From NCBI GenBank assembly GCA_948433085.1, contig CAOJDP010000006.1, forward strand, positions 1 to 37,891: a DNA stretch of 37,891 bases, in the 5' to 3' direction. Shown here in pieces: positions 1 to 9,900 of this stretch. Made by a program: the position numbers and the translations under genes. Positions within the stretch are counted from its first letter, which is position 1; each line of letters begins with the position of its first letter. The notes under the pieces were generated by a model. The model saw nothing but the letters and a program-made list of their open reading frames with translations, did not search any database and was not told where the DNA came from. This DNA comes from an uncultured Caryophanales bacterium. Lineage in GTDB: Bacteria > Bacillota_I > Bacilli_A > RF39 > UBA660.

Positions 1-18
1 ACGCGTTGTGCTAGTTAA
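1..18. repeat. IS982 terminal inverted repeat, left
   Basis: These 18 bases are the exact reverse complement of 983-1000. Identity stops after base 18. Bases outside the window could extend the repeat. Confidence 0.9.
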
Positions 19-913
19 AATTTAAAACATGGGATATGGCAGTAGAATCACCAATATAAGCCAATATATTGAAACATAAAAATTTGATTTCAAGCATTGT
101 AGAAAGTCCAAGCATAGAATTAGCTCTCACACGTTGTATATCAAAGTGTTCTACGAGTTGATTGAATGTAGACTCTATCCTTCTTCTAAATTTTGAAATC
201 ATATTTCTAAAAGGTTTAGGCAATGGGTTTTTACTATTACCTCTTTTTAATGCATACAAATTGATTCCCTTTCCCTTTTTCAGTTCTTCACTTACATTTC
301 CTACATAACCCTTATCACCAAATAAAGTTTGAATATTTACCATATCAGTAAGTTCATATAAAGCATCTCTATCATCTACATTAGCCTTTGTTAATAAATA
401 ATCTATTGGATTTCCATATAAATCTGTAACCACATGGACTTTCATTCCATAATATGTTTCTTTTTTACTCGCACAATAACCGTAACTTGAATATTCCCTT
501 AATCTTTTTCCAAAATATGCTCTACCAAATTTATTTACTACAAGTGGAAAACTATCTACAATTTTACATTCACTATTTTCATTTCTAGGCATTTTAGTAC
601 GAATCGTTTTGATTACAGTAAATAATGCGGAAACAAGCCTATTAAATCTTGAACGTTCTACATAATTTGCGAGGTTAGGATAATTTGCTTTCAAGTATAA
701 ATATCCTGAATTTTGAGTATTACCTAAACTTTCTATTAATAATTGGATAGATATGATTTCAGCATCTTTCATTTTTGCCTTATTCTTATTTTTCCTATTT
801 TTTATATTACTTGCAATATTGTTATCATATAAGGTTTCTACAATTTTTAAAATTCGATAGTAAAGTTCTTCTATATTTTGTGGTTTTGTGGTATTATTTA
901 ATAAATCATTCAT
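11..913 (-). CDS. IS982-family DDE transposase
   Basis: The 300-residue protein carries out cut-and-paste type transposition of the surrounding IS. The catalytic triad is readable: Asp120 in IVDSFPL, Asp200 in LFGDKGY and Glu247 in RRIESTFNQL, with the spacing and context of IS982 transposases (DUF4372-free, RNase H-like fold). The N-terminal 110 residues are basic and helical, as expected for DNA binding. The start at 913 is supported by AAAGGAAG eight bases upstream. No frameshift or internal stop is seen and both IRs are intact, so the copy may be active. It is the only gene in the IS. Confidence 0.92.
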   Translation of the reverse strand: MNDLLNNTTKPQNIEELYYRILKIVETLYDNNIASNIKNRKNKNKAKMKDAEIISIQLLIESLGNTQNSGYLYLKANYPNLANYVERSRFNRLVSALFTVIKTIRTKMPRNENSECKIVDSFPLVVNKFGRAYFGKRLREYSSYGYCASKKETYYGMKVHVVTDLYGNPIDYLLTKANVDDRDALYELTDMVNIQTLFGDKGYVGNVSEELKKGKGINLYALKRGNSKNPLPKPFRNMISKFRRRIESTFNQLVEHFDIQRVRANSMLGLSTMLEIKFLCFNILAYIGDSTAISHVLNFN

Positions 914-982
914 TTTGGTACTTCCTTTATATTACTCAAATATAAAGTATCACTTTTTGAATGATTTTTCTATTCCTTAAAA

Positions 983-1000
983 TTAACTAGCACAACGCGT
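983..1000. repeat. IS982 terminal inverted repeat, right
   Basis: Perfect inverted copy of 1-18. The very next bases are TATAAT (1001-1006), so the insertion created a possible -10 element immediately outside the IS, with TTAAAA at 977-982 as a weak -35 inside it. Confidence 0.9.
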
Positions 1001-1025
1001 TATAATACATTATGAAGACCAAAAA

Positions 1026-1253
1026 ATGAAAAATGAGACAGAAGAAATTCCATTCGAATATTATGATGTTGATACTGAAATGTATGATACCTTAGAAGAA
1101 GCAAGAAATGTAATCGATAAATTTGAAAGTTATGTTCATAAAGATTATGACAATAAATACTATAAAAGAATCGCTACTATTTATTTAGTTGAAGTTGACG
1201 AAAATGGCGAAATCAATCATGATGTTGATTGGGAGCAAATCTATACAAAATAA
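1026..1253 (+). CDS. small acidic protein, probably 5'-truncated by the IS
   Basis: The 75 codons from ATG 1026 encode an acidic protein with the motif TLEEARNVID and a C-terminal beta-like segment (IATIYLVEVDENGEI) of a kind seen in many small uncharacterised Bacillota proteins. I do not recognise a named family. There is no Shine-Dalgarno sequence before 1026, and the frame stays open upstream (HYEDQK before the Met) up to the IS edge at 1000, which suggests that the original start was lost when IS982 inserted. Expression from a TATAAT created at the junction is conceivable. The gene ends inside a strong palindromic terminator. Confidence 0.55.
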   Translation: MKNETEEIPFEYYDVDTEMYDTLEEARNVIDKFESYVHKDYDNKYYKRIATIYLVEVDENGEINHDVDWEQIYTK

Positions 1254-1297
1254 AGGGATAATGTTTGAAGTATTAATACTTCAAACATTATCCCTTT
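1252..1297. terminator. 46-bp perfect palindrome, bidirectional terminator
   Basis: Two 23-base arms (1252-1274 and 1275-1297) are exact reverse complements. The outer A/T-runs (AAAGGG and CCCTTTTT) give a U-tract in the plus direction. It overlaps the stop codon of the 75-residue gene. Confidence 0.85.
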
Positions 1298-1451
1298 TTC
1301 GATTATGACACCTAAAATTAAATTTAGACCAAACTATCTAGTCTTTAGTCTAGATAATTACAAATAATCATCTTTCATAATTACATATAAAAAGAATGCA
1401 ATCACGTTCACATATGTTAGATACTGGGTATTTTTATATATCTTCTCTTTT

Positions 1452-1604
1452 TCAGTGTATTATAATGTGATTCTGTACCTCTTTCAGTTCTTTTTTAGAC
1501 AATACTTTATACTGCAACAGTAGATCAGCATATATTAACTTAAACTTTTTATCTATTTTATATATGCCAATAAACTTTTTTACTAAATTTCTAAAGGGTT
1601 TCAT
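1452..1604 (-). CDS. possible 50-residue basic protein
   Basis: An ATG at 1604 opens a 50-codon frame ending at TGA 1452-1454. The peptide starts MKPFRNLVKKFIGIYKIDKK and is Lys-rich with amphipathic helix character and no obvious membrane segment. The sequence GAAAGAG lies about five bases before the ATG and is an acceptable ribosome-binding site. No family is recognised. It sits downstream of the endolysin operon but behind a terminator, so it would need its own promoter. Codon use resembles real genes nearby, but the short length keeps this tentative. Confidence 0.35.
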   Translation of the reverse strand: MKPFRNLVKKFIGIYKIDKKFKLIYADLLLQYKVLSKKELKEVQNHIIIH

Positions 1605-1917
1605 AGATCTCTTTCTTTATACACCTTTTTTTCTTTTCCTAATATAAAAAAGATTAAACAAAATCTTATTTAATCTTCTTTATATCATTATTTTACTTCG
1701 TAATGAATATTTTCCCAACTATAATACAATCTTATCATCAAGCATCACAATAATATCTAACAATCTTCCTAATCCAATTTGAAAATAAATCTATAAATCT
1801 TACAAAAATATATATTCTTATTCTATTGTTTTTAGCTATACCCTCAATCAACTAAACAAATAACAAACTATAAAATGAGCAACACTTAGGTGGTTCAAAT
1901 TACCAAGCCAATCAGTT
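1605..1917. other. non-coding AT-rich stretch
   Basis: Apart from the terminator at 1641-1677 I see no open frame with a ribosome-binding site, no RNA gene and no repeat. It is the 3' flank of the endolysin gene. Confidence 0.5.
1641..1677 (-). terminator. terminator after the lysis genes
   Basis: Arms AAGATTAAA (1650-1658) and TTTAATCTT (1669-1677) form a 9-bp stem. On the minus strand it is followed by TTTTTATATT. It fits the end of the holin-endolysin transcript. Confidence 0.65.
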
Positions 1918-2736
1918 TTACTTAATAAGTTTATATATTGGATTATCTGTTATTGATGCGAATTTGTGCTGAATAAATATCTTTACTCTACCAAACTGAG
2001 CGGTATCAATAATAGCTGTTGTCCCATTATCTTCATATCCAAAAATTGTATAGGAAAGTCCTCCAAAATTAGAAGGTCTTAACATACCCTTCGCATTCTT
2101 TACAACTGGCTGTACTCCTAAATCATAGATTCTCCATGTATCTGCTTCTTTACTTAAATTTAGATACATTTTATTTTCTTCAACTGGAATATCGACATTT
2201 ACATCATCTAAATATTTCCAATCGGCAATTCCTAATAACATATTAGTATTATTCATGAAGAATACATTTTCTAATGGGATTTGATTGGGAATACAATATA
2301 CCCTATATAAATTCCTTTCCCAATTATTTTGTTTTCCTCTTCCTACTTCAATATGACAATGTATTCCTGTTGCATTTCCTGCATTCCCCATATTTCCAAT
2401 TTGAACTCCTTGTTTAATCGTTTGCCCAATATAACAGTTAATGGAATTGTCATGCCCACATAGGAAAGTAACATAATCAATGGTTCCATCTGCAAGTCTT
2501 ACTTTTTCTATCGATTGCCACCAAACAAAGGCATATGCTCTATTAATATTAACACATCTTACATCTACTGGTGCATAGTATGGATAACGTATTCCTGATC
2601 TTAATCCTCTAACATCATTTGCCTCACTCCCCCTATGGGAATAGGAAGCATTTGCTCCCTGTGTACAATACCAGTCCGTAAAAGGACATAATACATCTTG
2701 AATTCCATCTCTTTTACTGGTATCACCCTTTTTCAT
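1918..2736 (-). CDS. phage-type endolysin, M23 peptidase with SH3-like tail
   Basis: The 272-residue protein is a predicted peptidoglycan-cleaving zinc peptidase. M23 (LytM) ligands are visible: His34 and Asp41 in SHRGSEANDVRG, His95 in CGHD, and the HxH pair His126/His128 in GIHCHIEVG. Residues ~195-270 look like an SH3-type wall-binding domain (TWRIYDLGVQPVVKNAKG). There is no signal peptide, so export must depend on the holin encoded just upstream. The ATG at 2736 overlaps the holin gene by 14 bases and has AAGGTGA at the right distance, showing translational coupling. This holin-lysin pair is a standard phage lysis module; here it also serves as the exit route candidate for the RHS protein of the same cassette. 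Confidence 0.88.
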   Translation of the reverse strand: MKKGDTSKRDGIQDVLCPFTDWYCTQGANASYSHRGSEANDVRGLRSGIRYPYYAPVDVRCVNINRAYAFVWWQSIEKVRLADGTIDYVTFLCGHDNSINCYIGQTIKQGVQIGNMGNAGNATGIHCHIEVGRGKQNNWERNLYRVYCIPNQIPLENVFFMNNTNMLLGIADWKYLDDVNVDIPVEENKMYLNLSKEADTWRIYDLGVQPVVKNAKGMLRPSNFGGLSYTIFGYEDNGTTAIIDTAQFGRVKIFIQHKFASITDNPIYKLIK

Positions 2737-3088
2737 TCATTTCACCTTCGTTCATTTTTTCAAAATATTTTTTGAATGGTAAATGAATTCCTACTTCACC
2801 TAAATTTTCATATATGGAAATACCTTCTGTTGCAATGCAAACAATTGCACTACCAATTAAGAATAGATTAATTTGAATAAAATAGTCAATTACAAAGCCT
2901 AATAATAAAGCTATAATCCATGCAATCTTTTTGATATATCCATCTCTTGAAATAGATGAATTTACTGTTTTTTGTTTAAAAGCTTTTAAATAACCTGTAA
3001 TGACATCTGTGAAGATGAAAATTCCACATAATAGAAATAACGTTTTAGGTTCATTTACATTCATCAATTTTTCTATAAATTCTTCCAT
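2723..3088 (-). CDS. holin, TcdE/Cph1 (phage_holin_4) family
   Basis: The 121-residue membrane protein has hydrophobic segments at about residues 16-35, 52-70 and 72-90 and the family signature FTDVITGYLKAFK followed by KTVNSSISRDGYIKK. Known members form membrane lesions that let endolysins, and in Clostridioides difficile toxins A/B (TcdE), leave the cell. The tail is charged (KKYFEKMNEGEMNEKG) as is usual. The gene has its own promoter region at 3151-3187, matching the one ahead of the tail gene, and is coupled to the endolysin. An upstream AAGAGGAAA serves as ribosome-binding site. Confidence 0.9.
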   Translation of the reverse strand: MEEFIEKLMNVNEPKTLFLLCGIFIFTDVITGYLKAFKQKTVNSSISRDGYIKKIAWIIALLLGFVIDYFIQINLFLIGSAIVCIATEGISIYENLGEVGIHLPFKKYFEKMNEGEMNEKG

Positions 3089-3150
3089 TTAATTTCCTCT
3101 TTTCTATGTAAAAGATAGGGATTTGCAAATTCATTTTCTTCTACAAAGAA

Positions 3151-3187
3151 ATCATATCACTATTTCTACTGGATTTGCACTAGACAT
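3151..3187 (-). promoter_or_regulatory. late-type promoter of the lysis genes
   Basis: On the minus strand TATGAT (-10, 3151-3156) is preceded by a conserved block ATGTCTAGTGCAAATCCAGT (3168-3187). The same block with two differences and the same spacing lies upstream of the tail-collar gene (11423-11459). No TTGACA-like -35 is present, so an activator or special sigma factor binding this block is inferred. Confidence 0.65.
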
Positions 3188-3212
3188 AGAATAATTTTCA
3201 TCCATTTTTATA

Positions 3213-3244
3213 TAAAAAAACGTTAGATATTATATATCCAACGT
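3213..3244 (-). terminator. terminator after the immunity candidate
   Basis: ACGTTGGATAT pairs with ATATCTAACGT (3220-3244) and is followed on the minus strand by seven T. It separates the RHS unit from the holin unit. Confidence 0.8.
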
Positions 3245-3250
3245 CAAATT

Positions 3251-3886
3251 TCATTGAAATGGTTTAAGTTGTTCATAATCATTTAAGAAAATTGTATAAT
3301 CTTTATCTACATCATCAATTAATGTTGCCTTTTTTATAAAAGTACTGGTGGGTGACAATTTATTTTCCATGACAAAGGTTTCAAATTCAGATGATTTAGA
3401 GTCTGTTATCTTGAAATTTTCATTTTGATCTGGTGCTTTAATTACAAAAATACCAGCTTTATTTCTACATGAATTATTATAAGAATCGTTTTTATAGGTT
3501 ACAATTGTAAAAGACCGATATTGTTGCTGTTCTGTATTTTGATTTTTAATCAATTTCCAATAATTATTTTCTTTTATAAGATATGCAAATCCGTTTTCAC
3601 CATGATTACTATACATAATATAAGCACAATCATCATATACATATTCCTTCCTAATCTCATAACTAGGATAATCATAACGAAATGCATCCTTATATGTATG
3701 ATGTTTTATAAATGATTCAAATGGAAAAACAAATATTGCAACATATATAATTAAAAAGCTTAACCAATTAATTCTATTCACTTTTTTACTTTTTTTCTTA
3801 ACAAAAAGTCCATTCATTATACCAATTATAATTACACCAATAATAACTAATAAAATTCTTATCACTTTCATTATATAATAATTCAT
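3251..3886 (-). CDS. two-helix membrane protein, candidate RHS immunity protein
   Basis: The 211-residue protein has two N-terminal membrane helices (about residues 6-28 and 42-59) and a soluble C-terminal domain of about 150 residues, rich in beta-prone and Asn/Lys residues. No family is recognised. It begins 30 bases after the stop of the 2098-residue RHS gene, with a perfect AGAGGAGGG ribosome-binding site, and the transcript ends right after it. That position is where cognate immunity genes sit in polymorphic-toxin loci, and a membrane location would suit neutralising a membrane-active toxin. Function is inferred only from position and topology; it could also be an accessory surface protein. 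Confidence 0.6.
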   Translation of the reverse strand: MNYYIMKVIRILLVIIGVIIIGIMNGLFVKKKSKKVNRINWLSFLIIYVAIFVFPFESFIKHHTYKDAFRYDYPSYEIRKEYVYDDCAYIMYSNHGENGFAYLIKENNYWKLIKNQNTEQQQYRSFTIVTYKNDSYNNSCRNKAGIFVIKAPDQNENFKITDSKSSEFETFVMENKLSPTSTFIKKATLIDDVDKDYTIFLNDYEQLKPFQ

Positions 3887-3916
3887 TATAACCCTCCTCT
3901 AAATTGTTATATTATC

Positions 3917-6900
3917 TTAAGCTGGTGCTAAAGATTGCATTAGTTGGGCCACTACCCCAACTGTTGGAAGTGCCGCTGCACCAGTGGAAACAGCATAAAT
4001 AGTTAAAGGAATTAACGAATTTACATTTCCCTGTAAATATGCATTACTATAATTGCCATCTCCCATAGATATACTTGCACTAAAACCTGCATTTAAATCA
4101 AGCTTATCAACACCTACACTAAAGGAATATGTGTTGTCATTTTCTTTCGCATTTACAGCTACTTGTGCAGTTCCGAAACCAACTTCAGCGGATAAATCAA
4201 GTAGCCCATTATTAGTAGAAACTCCTACTGATGATTTAGAAAGATTACCATCATTATTGTTAATATTAATTTTAAGTAGACTATTTTGTTTTCCAAATAC
4301 TGTCTTGGTATGGGTAATTGATGAACCTTTTTCGACACTAGCTACTCCATCTATACTATTCTTTTTGGATTCAATAGATGTTGTAGTATTAACATCTACA
4401 CTAACAATTGTACCTGCTATATCACATATTACATTTCCTATCGCTTTTGCTGCTTTTTTAGTTACATTTTTAAATCCATTCCATAATGATTTAAAGAAAC
4501 CTTTCCCACTTAAATCAGTATAATTGATTGGATTGTTACTACAGTAAGCATACGAGTTATAACTAATTATATCTCCATTAATACCTACTACACTATCTGC
4601 ATTGATAAATCTACCCCATACTGGATTATAATATCTACTATTTAGATAATATAAATTTATTTCTTTATCATAATAATAACTTCTATACCTAAATGGATTG
4701 ATGTTTGCTATATGAGTGCTATCATTTGATACATCATTACCTTCGTTATCTGTAATAGATACTATATTGCCCCACGAATCATAAGTATATCTAGCTACAG
4801 TATTACAATCACTATTCATTAACCCTATAATATCATTTTGTGCATTTTTAATATAATAATAAATATCATTATTGTATTGTAAGCCGATTAAATCATCTGA
4901 TTCATTACGTAAATAGTATAACACATTATTACCACTTTTTTCAAATATAATTAATGCACCTTCCAAATAGTATTCAGTTTTTATACCATTGACTACCTTA
5001 CCTATACGAATTCCATCCTTATTATATCGATATTCTATAATATTATTGGAATCTCTATAACTATTTAATTGTCGTCCATTAATCCAACTAAATTGGATGG
5101 TATCACCTATTGAAAGTGGATTTCCTATTTCATCATATGTAATACTATCGTTATTAAATTTTTGTAATTGATCTACCCAATCATTATTACTATATTCATA
5201 AATATCTTGTGCTAATAAATAACTTGTTCCTATTGCATACGCTTTTTTTGATAATATATTTCCTAATTTATCATATTCATATACTATCGTTTTATTAATT
5301 ACATAATTATCTTCTTTTACAAGCTCATTATATTCATCATAATAATATTTATTTTCTAATACGTTATTATGGTAAATGTGTGTAATATTGTCTAATTCAT
5401 CATACTTATAGGAATAGACATCTCCCATATTATCTATACTTTTTACTAATAAAGAAGTTCTTTTTCCATTCGTTATATATTCATATTTTGTTAAACTATT
5501 TCCAGTTCCTATACGCTTTCCAGTAATTCTTCCTATATTGTCAAGATAATACATAACTGCCTTTTCAGAATCAAAATTGGTTTGCGTAAGGATATCATCA
5601 TCATCTAATATATTTTCAATATTATGTTCTATACTATCTAATACATATTTCTTGTTAATAATATTATCATTAGAATCATATCCATATCTTATTTTAAAAC
5701 CGTTATTTGTATATTCATATAAACGCTTTCCTGAATCATATGTATACTTAATTGTATTATTTGCAGATGTTATTTTTAGAAGATCCCCATTATTACCATA
5801 GAAATATTCATAGGTATCATTCATTTTATTTACCTTTTTGATACGGTCAAATTCATCATACTCATATGTAATAGAATCATTATTTCCATAAGTAGATGAT
5901 ACTAAATTTCCATTATTTTTTTCATATTGATGTTTAATTAGTTCAATATTATCACCTATTTTAGTAGATCTTAGATTCAAAAATTCATCGTATTCAAAAT
6001 TATAAATTCTATTTTCTTGAATTATTTTGGATAATAGACTTTGACTATTATAACCATATGTAATGCTTCTATCTCCAGTTGTAACAAATGTTAATTGCCT
6101 TTTATCATTGTAGCTATAATTTGTTGTTTGATTTTTGGCGTTAGTAACAGAATTCATAAGACCTGTTGTTGAATCAATATTATACTCTGTTTTATTTAAT
6201 CTAGTGTCTGTTATACTTTTGATATATTTTCCATCACTTGTATATTCGGCACTATTTTCTATAAATATCTCAAAGGGGCTATAATAAAATTCAGTATTTT
6301 CTAAATAGAATTCAAAATCAAATTGATTTTTATTTTCTAATGAATTCAACTTTAAGATACCATTATCATTATACAAATATAAATTATTTGCTTTACACTG
6401 GATTAAGAAACTCCCATTTTCTTTTTTTTCTAGTGAAAATAAAGAATAATCACCATTTAAATCTGTAAATAGTAATCCTCCATCTATACCATTCCAATAT
6501 TTTTGGATTACGTTGTGTTTTACCCTATAATAGATTTTGTTATTTATAATTTCTTTTTCAAATCTCCATTTATCATGACCACAAATATCTTTCACTACTG
6601 CTATTTTGTTATCAATCAAACGGATACAATTTTCAGTTCCCTTTAATCGAATTTTATAGTAACCATCTAAAGTATTTTCTAATATTTGACCTTTGTTTCG
6701 AATTCTAGTAATTACAGGATTTCCAAATGAATCATATACAAATTCATTTGTAATACCTGTTGGAGATATGCCCTTTAATAATCTATCTGTCACTATATTA
6801 TCGTATTCATAGGTAAAGTTTTTACCCCTTGGTTTAGTCATTCCAATCAATTGATTATTCTTATCATATTTAAATGAACTAGAATCGTTATTTAAATTTT

Positions 6901-9900
6901 TAGATAGAATTACATTTCCATTTTCATCGTAATCATAAGTAACACTTCTTACATCTTTAAATAAATTTAAATTTGTAATATAAAAACTATTAGCATTCAT
7001 TACTTGAATAAAACTCATGTTTACACCCTTAAAATCCCATGGTGCAATAAATGTATAAGAAAAGTATTGCCATTCTTTTTCATTCGGATTAAATGTTTTA
7101 TTATAAATAGCATCTGTTTGCTGCTCCACAGTTGGAACAAATCCAAATATTATATTATTATATGTACCATAATACATTCCTTCTCCGGCCACTAATCCTT
7201 CATTTTTATACCAAAAAGATAATGTATATACTTCTCCAGCTTTTCCGTTTACCGAAAATTGTTGATTAAATGATGTCGTAATTTCTGGATTCATACTTAC
7301 TTTCAATGCACTTTGATTTTCGTTCACTTTAACAATTTTAAAGATATCATCTGTAGATATATCTTCACCTGTTTTTAATTTAGATGCACTTAAATTCCAT
7401 GATGATAAGCCTTCAGAAAAATCGGAATTTTCTACCATATTATAAGAGTCAGCTACTTGTCCTTCTTCTAATTGAATATCATCTATATAATAAGTAGATC
7501 CTTCAAAGAAACCAATACATAAATTACTTGTAGCATCATTTGGATAAAAGATTGTTACATCATATCTTTCAAAATTACCTTTTTCTGATGGTAGCACATT
7601 CTCACTGATTTCCATTACTGTTTTTCCATTTACATCTGTATAATAGAGTCCCATATGCATAGGTTCGTATAATGAATTTATATAAGCACTTAAAGTATAA
7701 TATTTTCCTTTTGGAACTTCTATCTGTCTATATGCCCCTTGATATGCACCTGTTCCTAGTTGTACCTTCAAACTCCTATTGCCACTATTTGCACAATCTG
7801 TAGATGTTACAACATGGGATGAACCTTCAGCAATAAAATCAGTTGTATCCTTTTCAAAACTAGAATCTTTGATATAGTTTTTAACATATTTTAATGGAAT
7901 TTGATTCTCTAATAATTTATTCGCATATGTATTAACTCCTCTAAAGGATTCTCCATACTCCATTTTGATTCCATATGCATTTGTAATATCATTATGATCT
8001 TTTAGGCTACTCATAGAAACAGGATTTCCATAAGAATTATAGGTAATCGTTTTTATTTTATTTTTAGAATCTACAATAGTAGTTGCATTAAAACCATAGG
8101 ATACTTCATAGAAAGTTCCTACTGTATTATTTAAACCATATTCTGTTACCTTTTTTACCTTATATGGACTTTGTTCATAATATGTGTATTCTATTTTTTT
8201 GCCTGTTATATCTGTAATACTAGAAATCAAATTGTTAGAATAAGTAAAAGTAGTTGTTCCTTGAATACTTATAATTTTTGTTATTTGATAATTTTCTTGA
8301 TTTAAAGTTACTTTTTGATCTGGACTTGTTACTACAATAGAATCTATTCCATAACTAATATCAATCGTTTGATTATTGGAATCTACTACTTTTGTAATTC
8401 TACGACTACTATCATAAGTAATACTAATTTTGTTTCCACTTACATCTTTAATTTCGGTTAAATAACTAAATGTACCACTTTTTACAAATTTTTTCTGATT
8501 ACCATTCTTATCTTTCAATGTATAAGAAGCACCATCTGTACTTTTTTCTATGATTAAATCCAATCCATCTTCATCAAAATAAGTATTCTCATATGAAGTT
8601 GTTATAAATCCACTTGAACCATTTTCATTTTGTTCAAATTTTACTTTTTGATTTAAAAAGTAATGAATTGTTCCATCCTCATCTACAAAAGCTAAATATT
8701 TTATATTGTCGATTTCTTCTTCCTTAATTGTTTGGTATAGATTTAATCGATACCCAATACCATATCCAAAATTTTGATCTAAGACAACATCATTCGTATT
8801 ATAAACTAATTTTAAACTAACTGGTAATTTACCACCAATCGTTGCTCCAATATCAAATATTCCTGTTAAATTTCCATTATAAGTATTATGATACATACTT
8901 CCCTGGCTAAATCCTTGCCTATTATAATCCATATAACTTTCTAACCCATTTTGATTTCGATATGTAATTTCTAATATTGGTTTAGGATTTCCTCCCGTTA
9001 TAATATTATTTTTAGAAAAAAACATAGGTATTACATCTGTACGGTATTGTTCTGTATTTGCTTTAAGCATAATACCATAATTAGGTGTCCCTGTATACCA
9101 TTTTTGAACTAAACTTGTAATTTCGGCTTCTGATCCAAAGAAACTATATACACCATTTGCATCTTCATAATAGTTTCGATTACTTTCAAATGTTCCTTCA
9201 ACTCTGCTTGAATCAAACTTATCATTCATAGTATTCCAATTAGCAGTTACTTCATCCCAGTTTTCAGTTATGCGATATATATTCACAAAATCTTGTTCAT
9301 AAGAATGGGTGAAATCTGGATAACCTTTTAGCTTTATTCTAGCATATGTTACATAACTCCCTGTTCCTATTGTAGGTAAATCGAATTTAAGTAAAGAACG
9401 ATTCGTTACATCTATCCCATTAATCCTCTCAACGCCAACTTTTAAATGGTCACGATTATTTCTATCAATTCCTGCATCACCTGGATAAATATAAGTATCA
9501 TACACATTGTTCTCTTCTTGATATCCATTAATTGTTGGATCAATTACAACTGGATAAGTAATATTTTGGTTATTTAGCCAATCTTGATCCACAATTAATT
9601 TTAACGTATATTCTTGTCCTAATTTTTCTAAATGATAATGTACATTACGATTAATAATATCATTTGCATCATACATATATGGAGCATCCATATAGAAAAT
9701 AGCCTTACCATCATTACTTGCACATATCCTCCTATCATCAACAAGATTTAATTCCATATTTGTTCTTATCATAAATTCTAGTGCATTCACGTCTACATTT
9801 GGGTTATGCAATACAATAGATTCTTTTACTTTTGTAGGTAATACTTGATAATCTAAATCTATATTTTCTAAAATGTTTTTATAACAAATTCTATCTTCTA

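Larger units (their letters stand above)
1..1000 (-). mobile_element. IS982-family insertion sequence, complete
   Basis: The element is bounded by an 18-bp perfect inverted repeat (1-18 and 983-1000, outer end ACGCGTTGTGCTAGTTAA) and contains one transposase on the minus strand. About 1 kb with a single ~300-residue DDE transposase is typical of IS982. The left end coincides with the first base of the window, so the left target duplication cannot be read; the right flank begins TATAATAC. A window edge exactly at an IS end suggests an assembly break at a multicopy repeat, which is an inference. Confidence 0.9.

Noticed and set aside
4053-4523. 156-codon plus-strand ORF and other long plus-strand ORFs inside the RHS gene
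   Set aside because: They are antisense to a continuous 2098-codon gene, have no ribosome-binding sites and show low-complexity composition.
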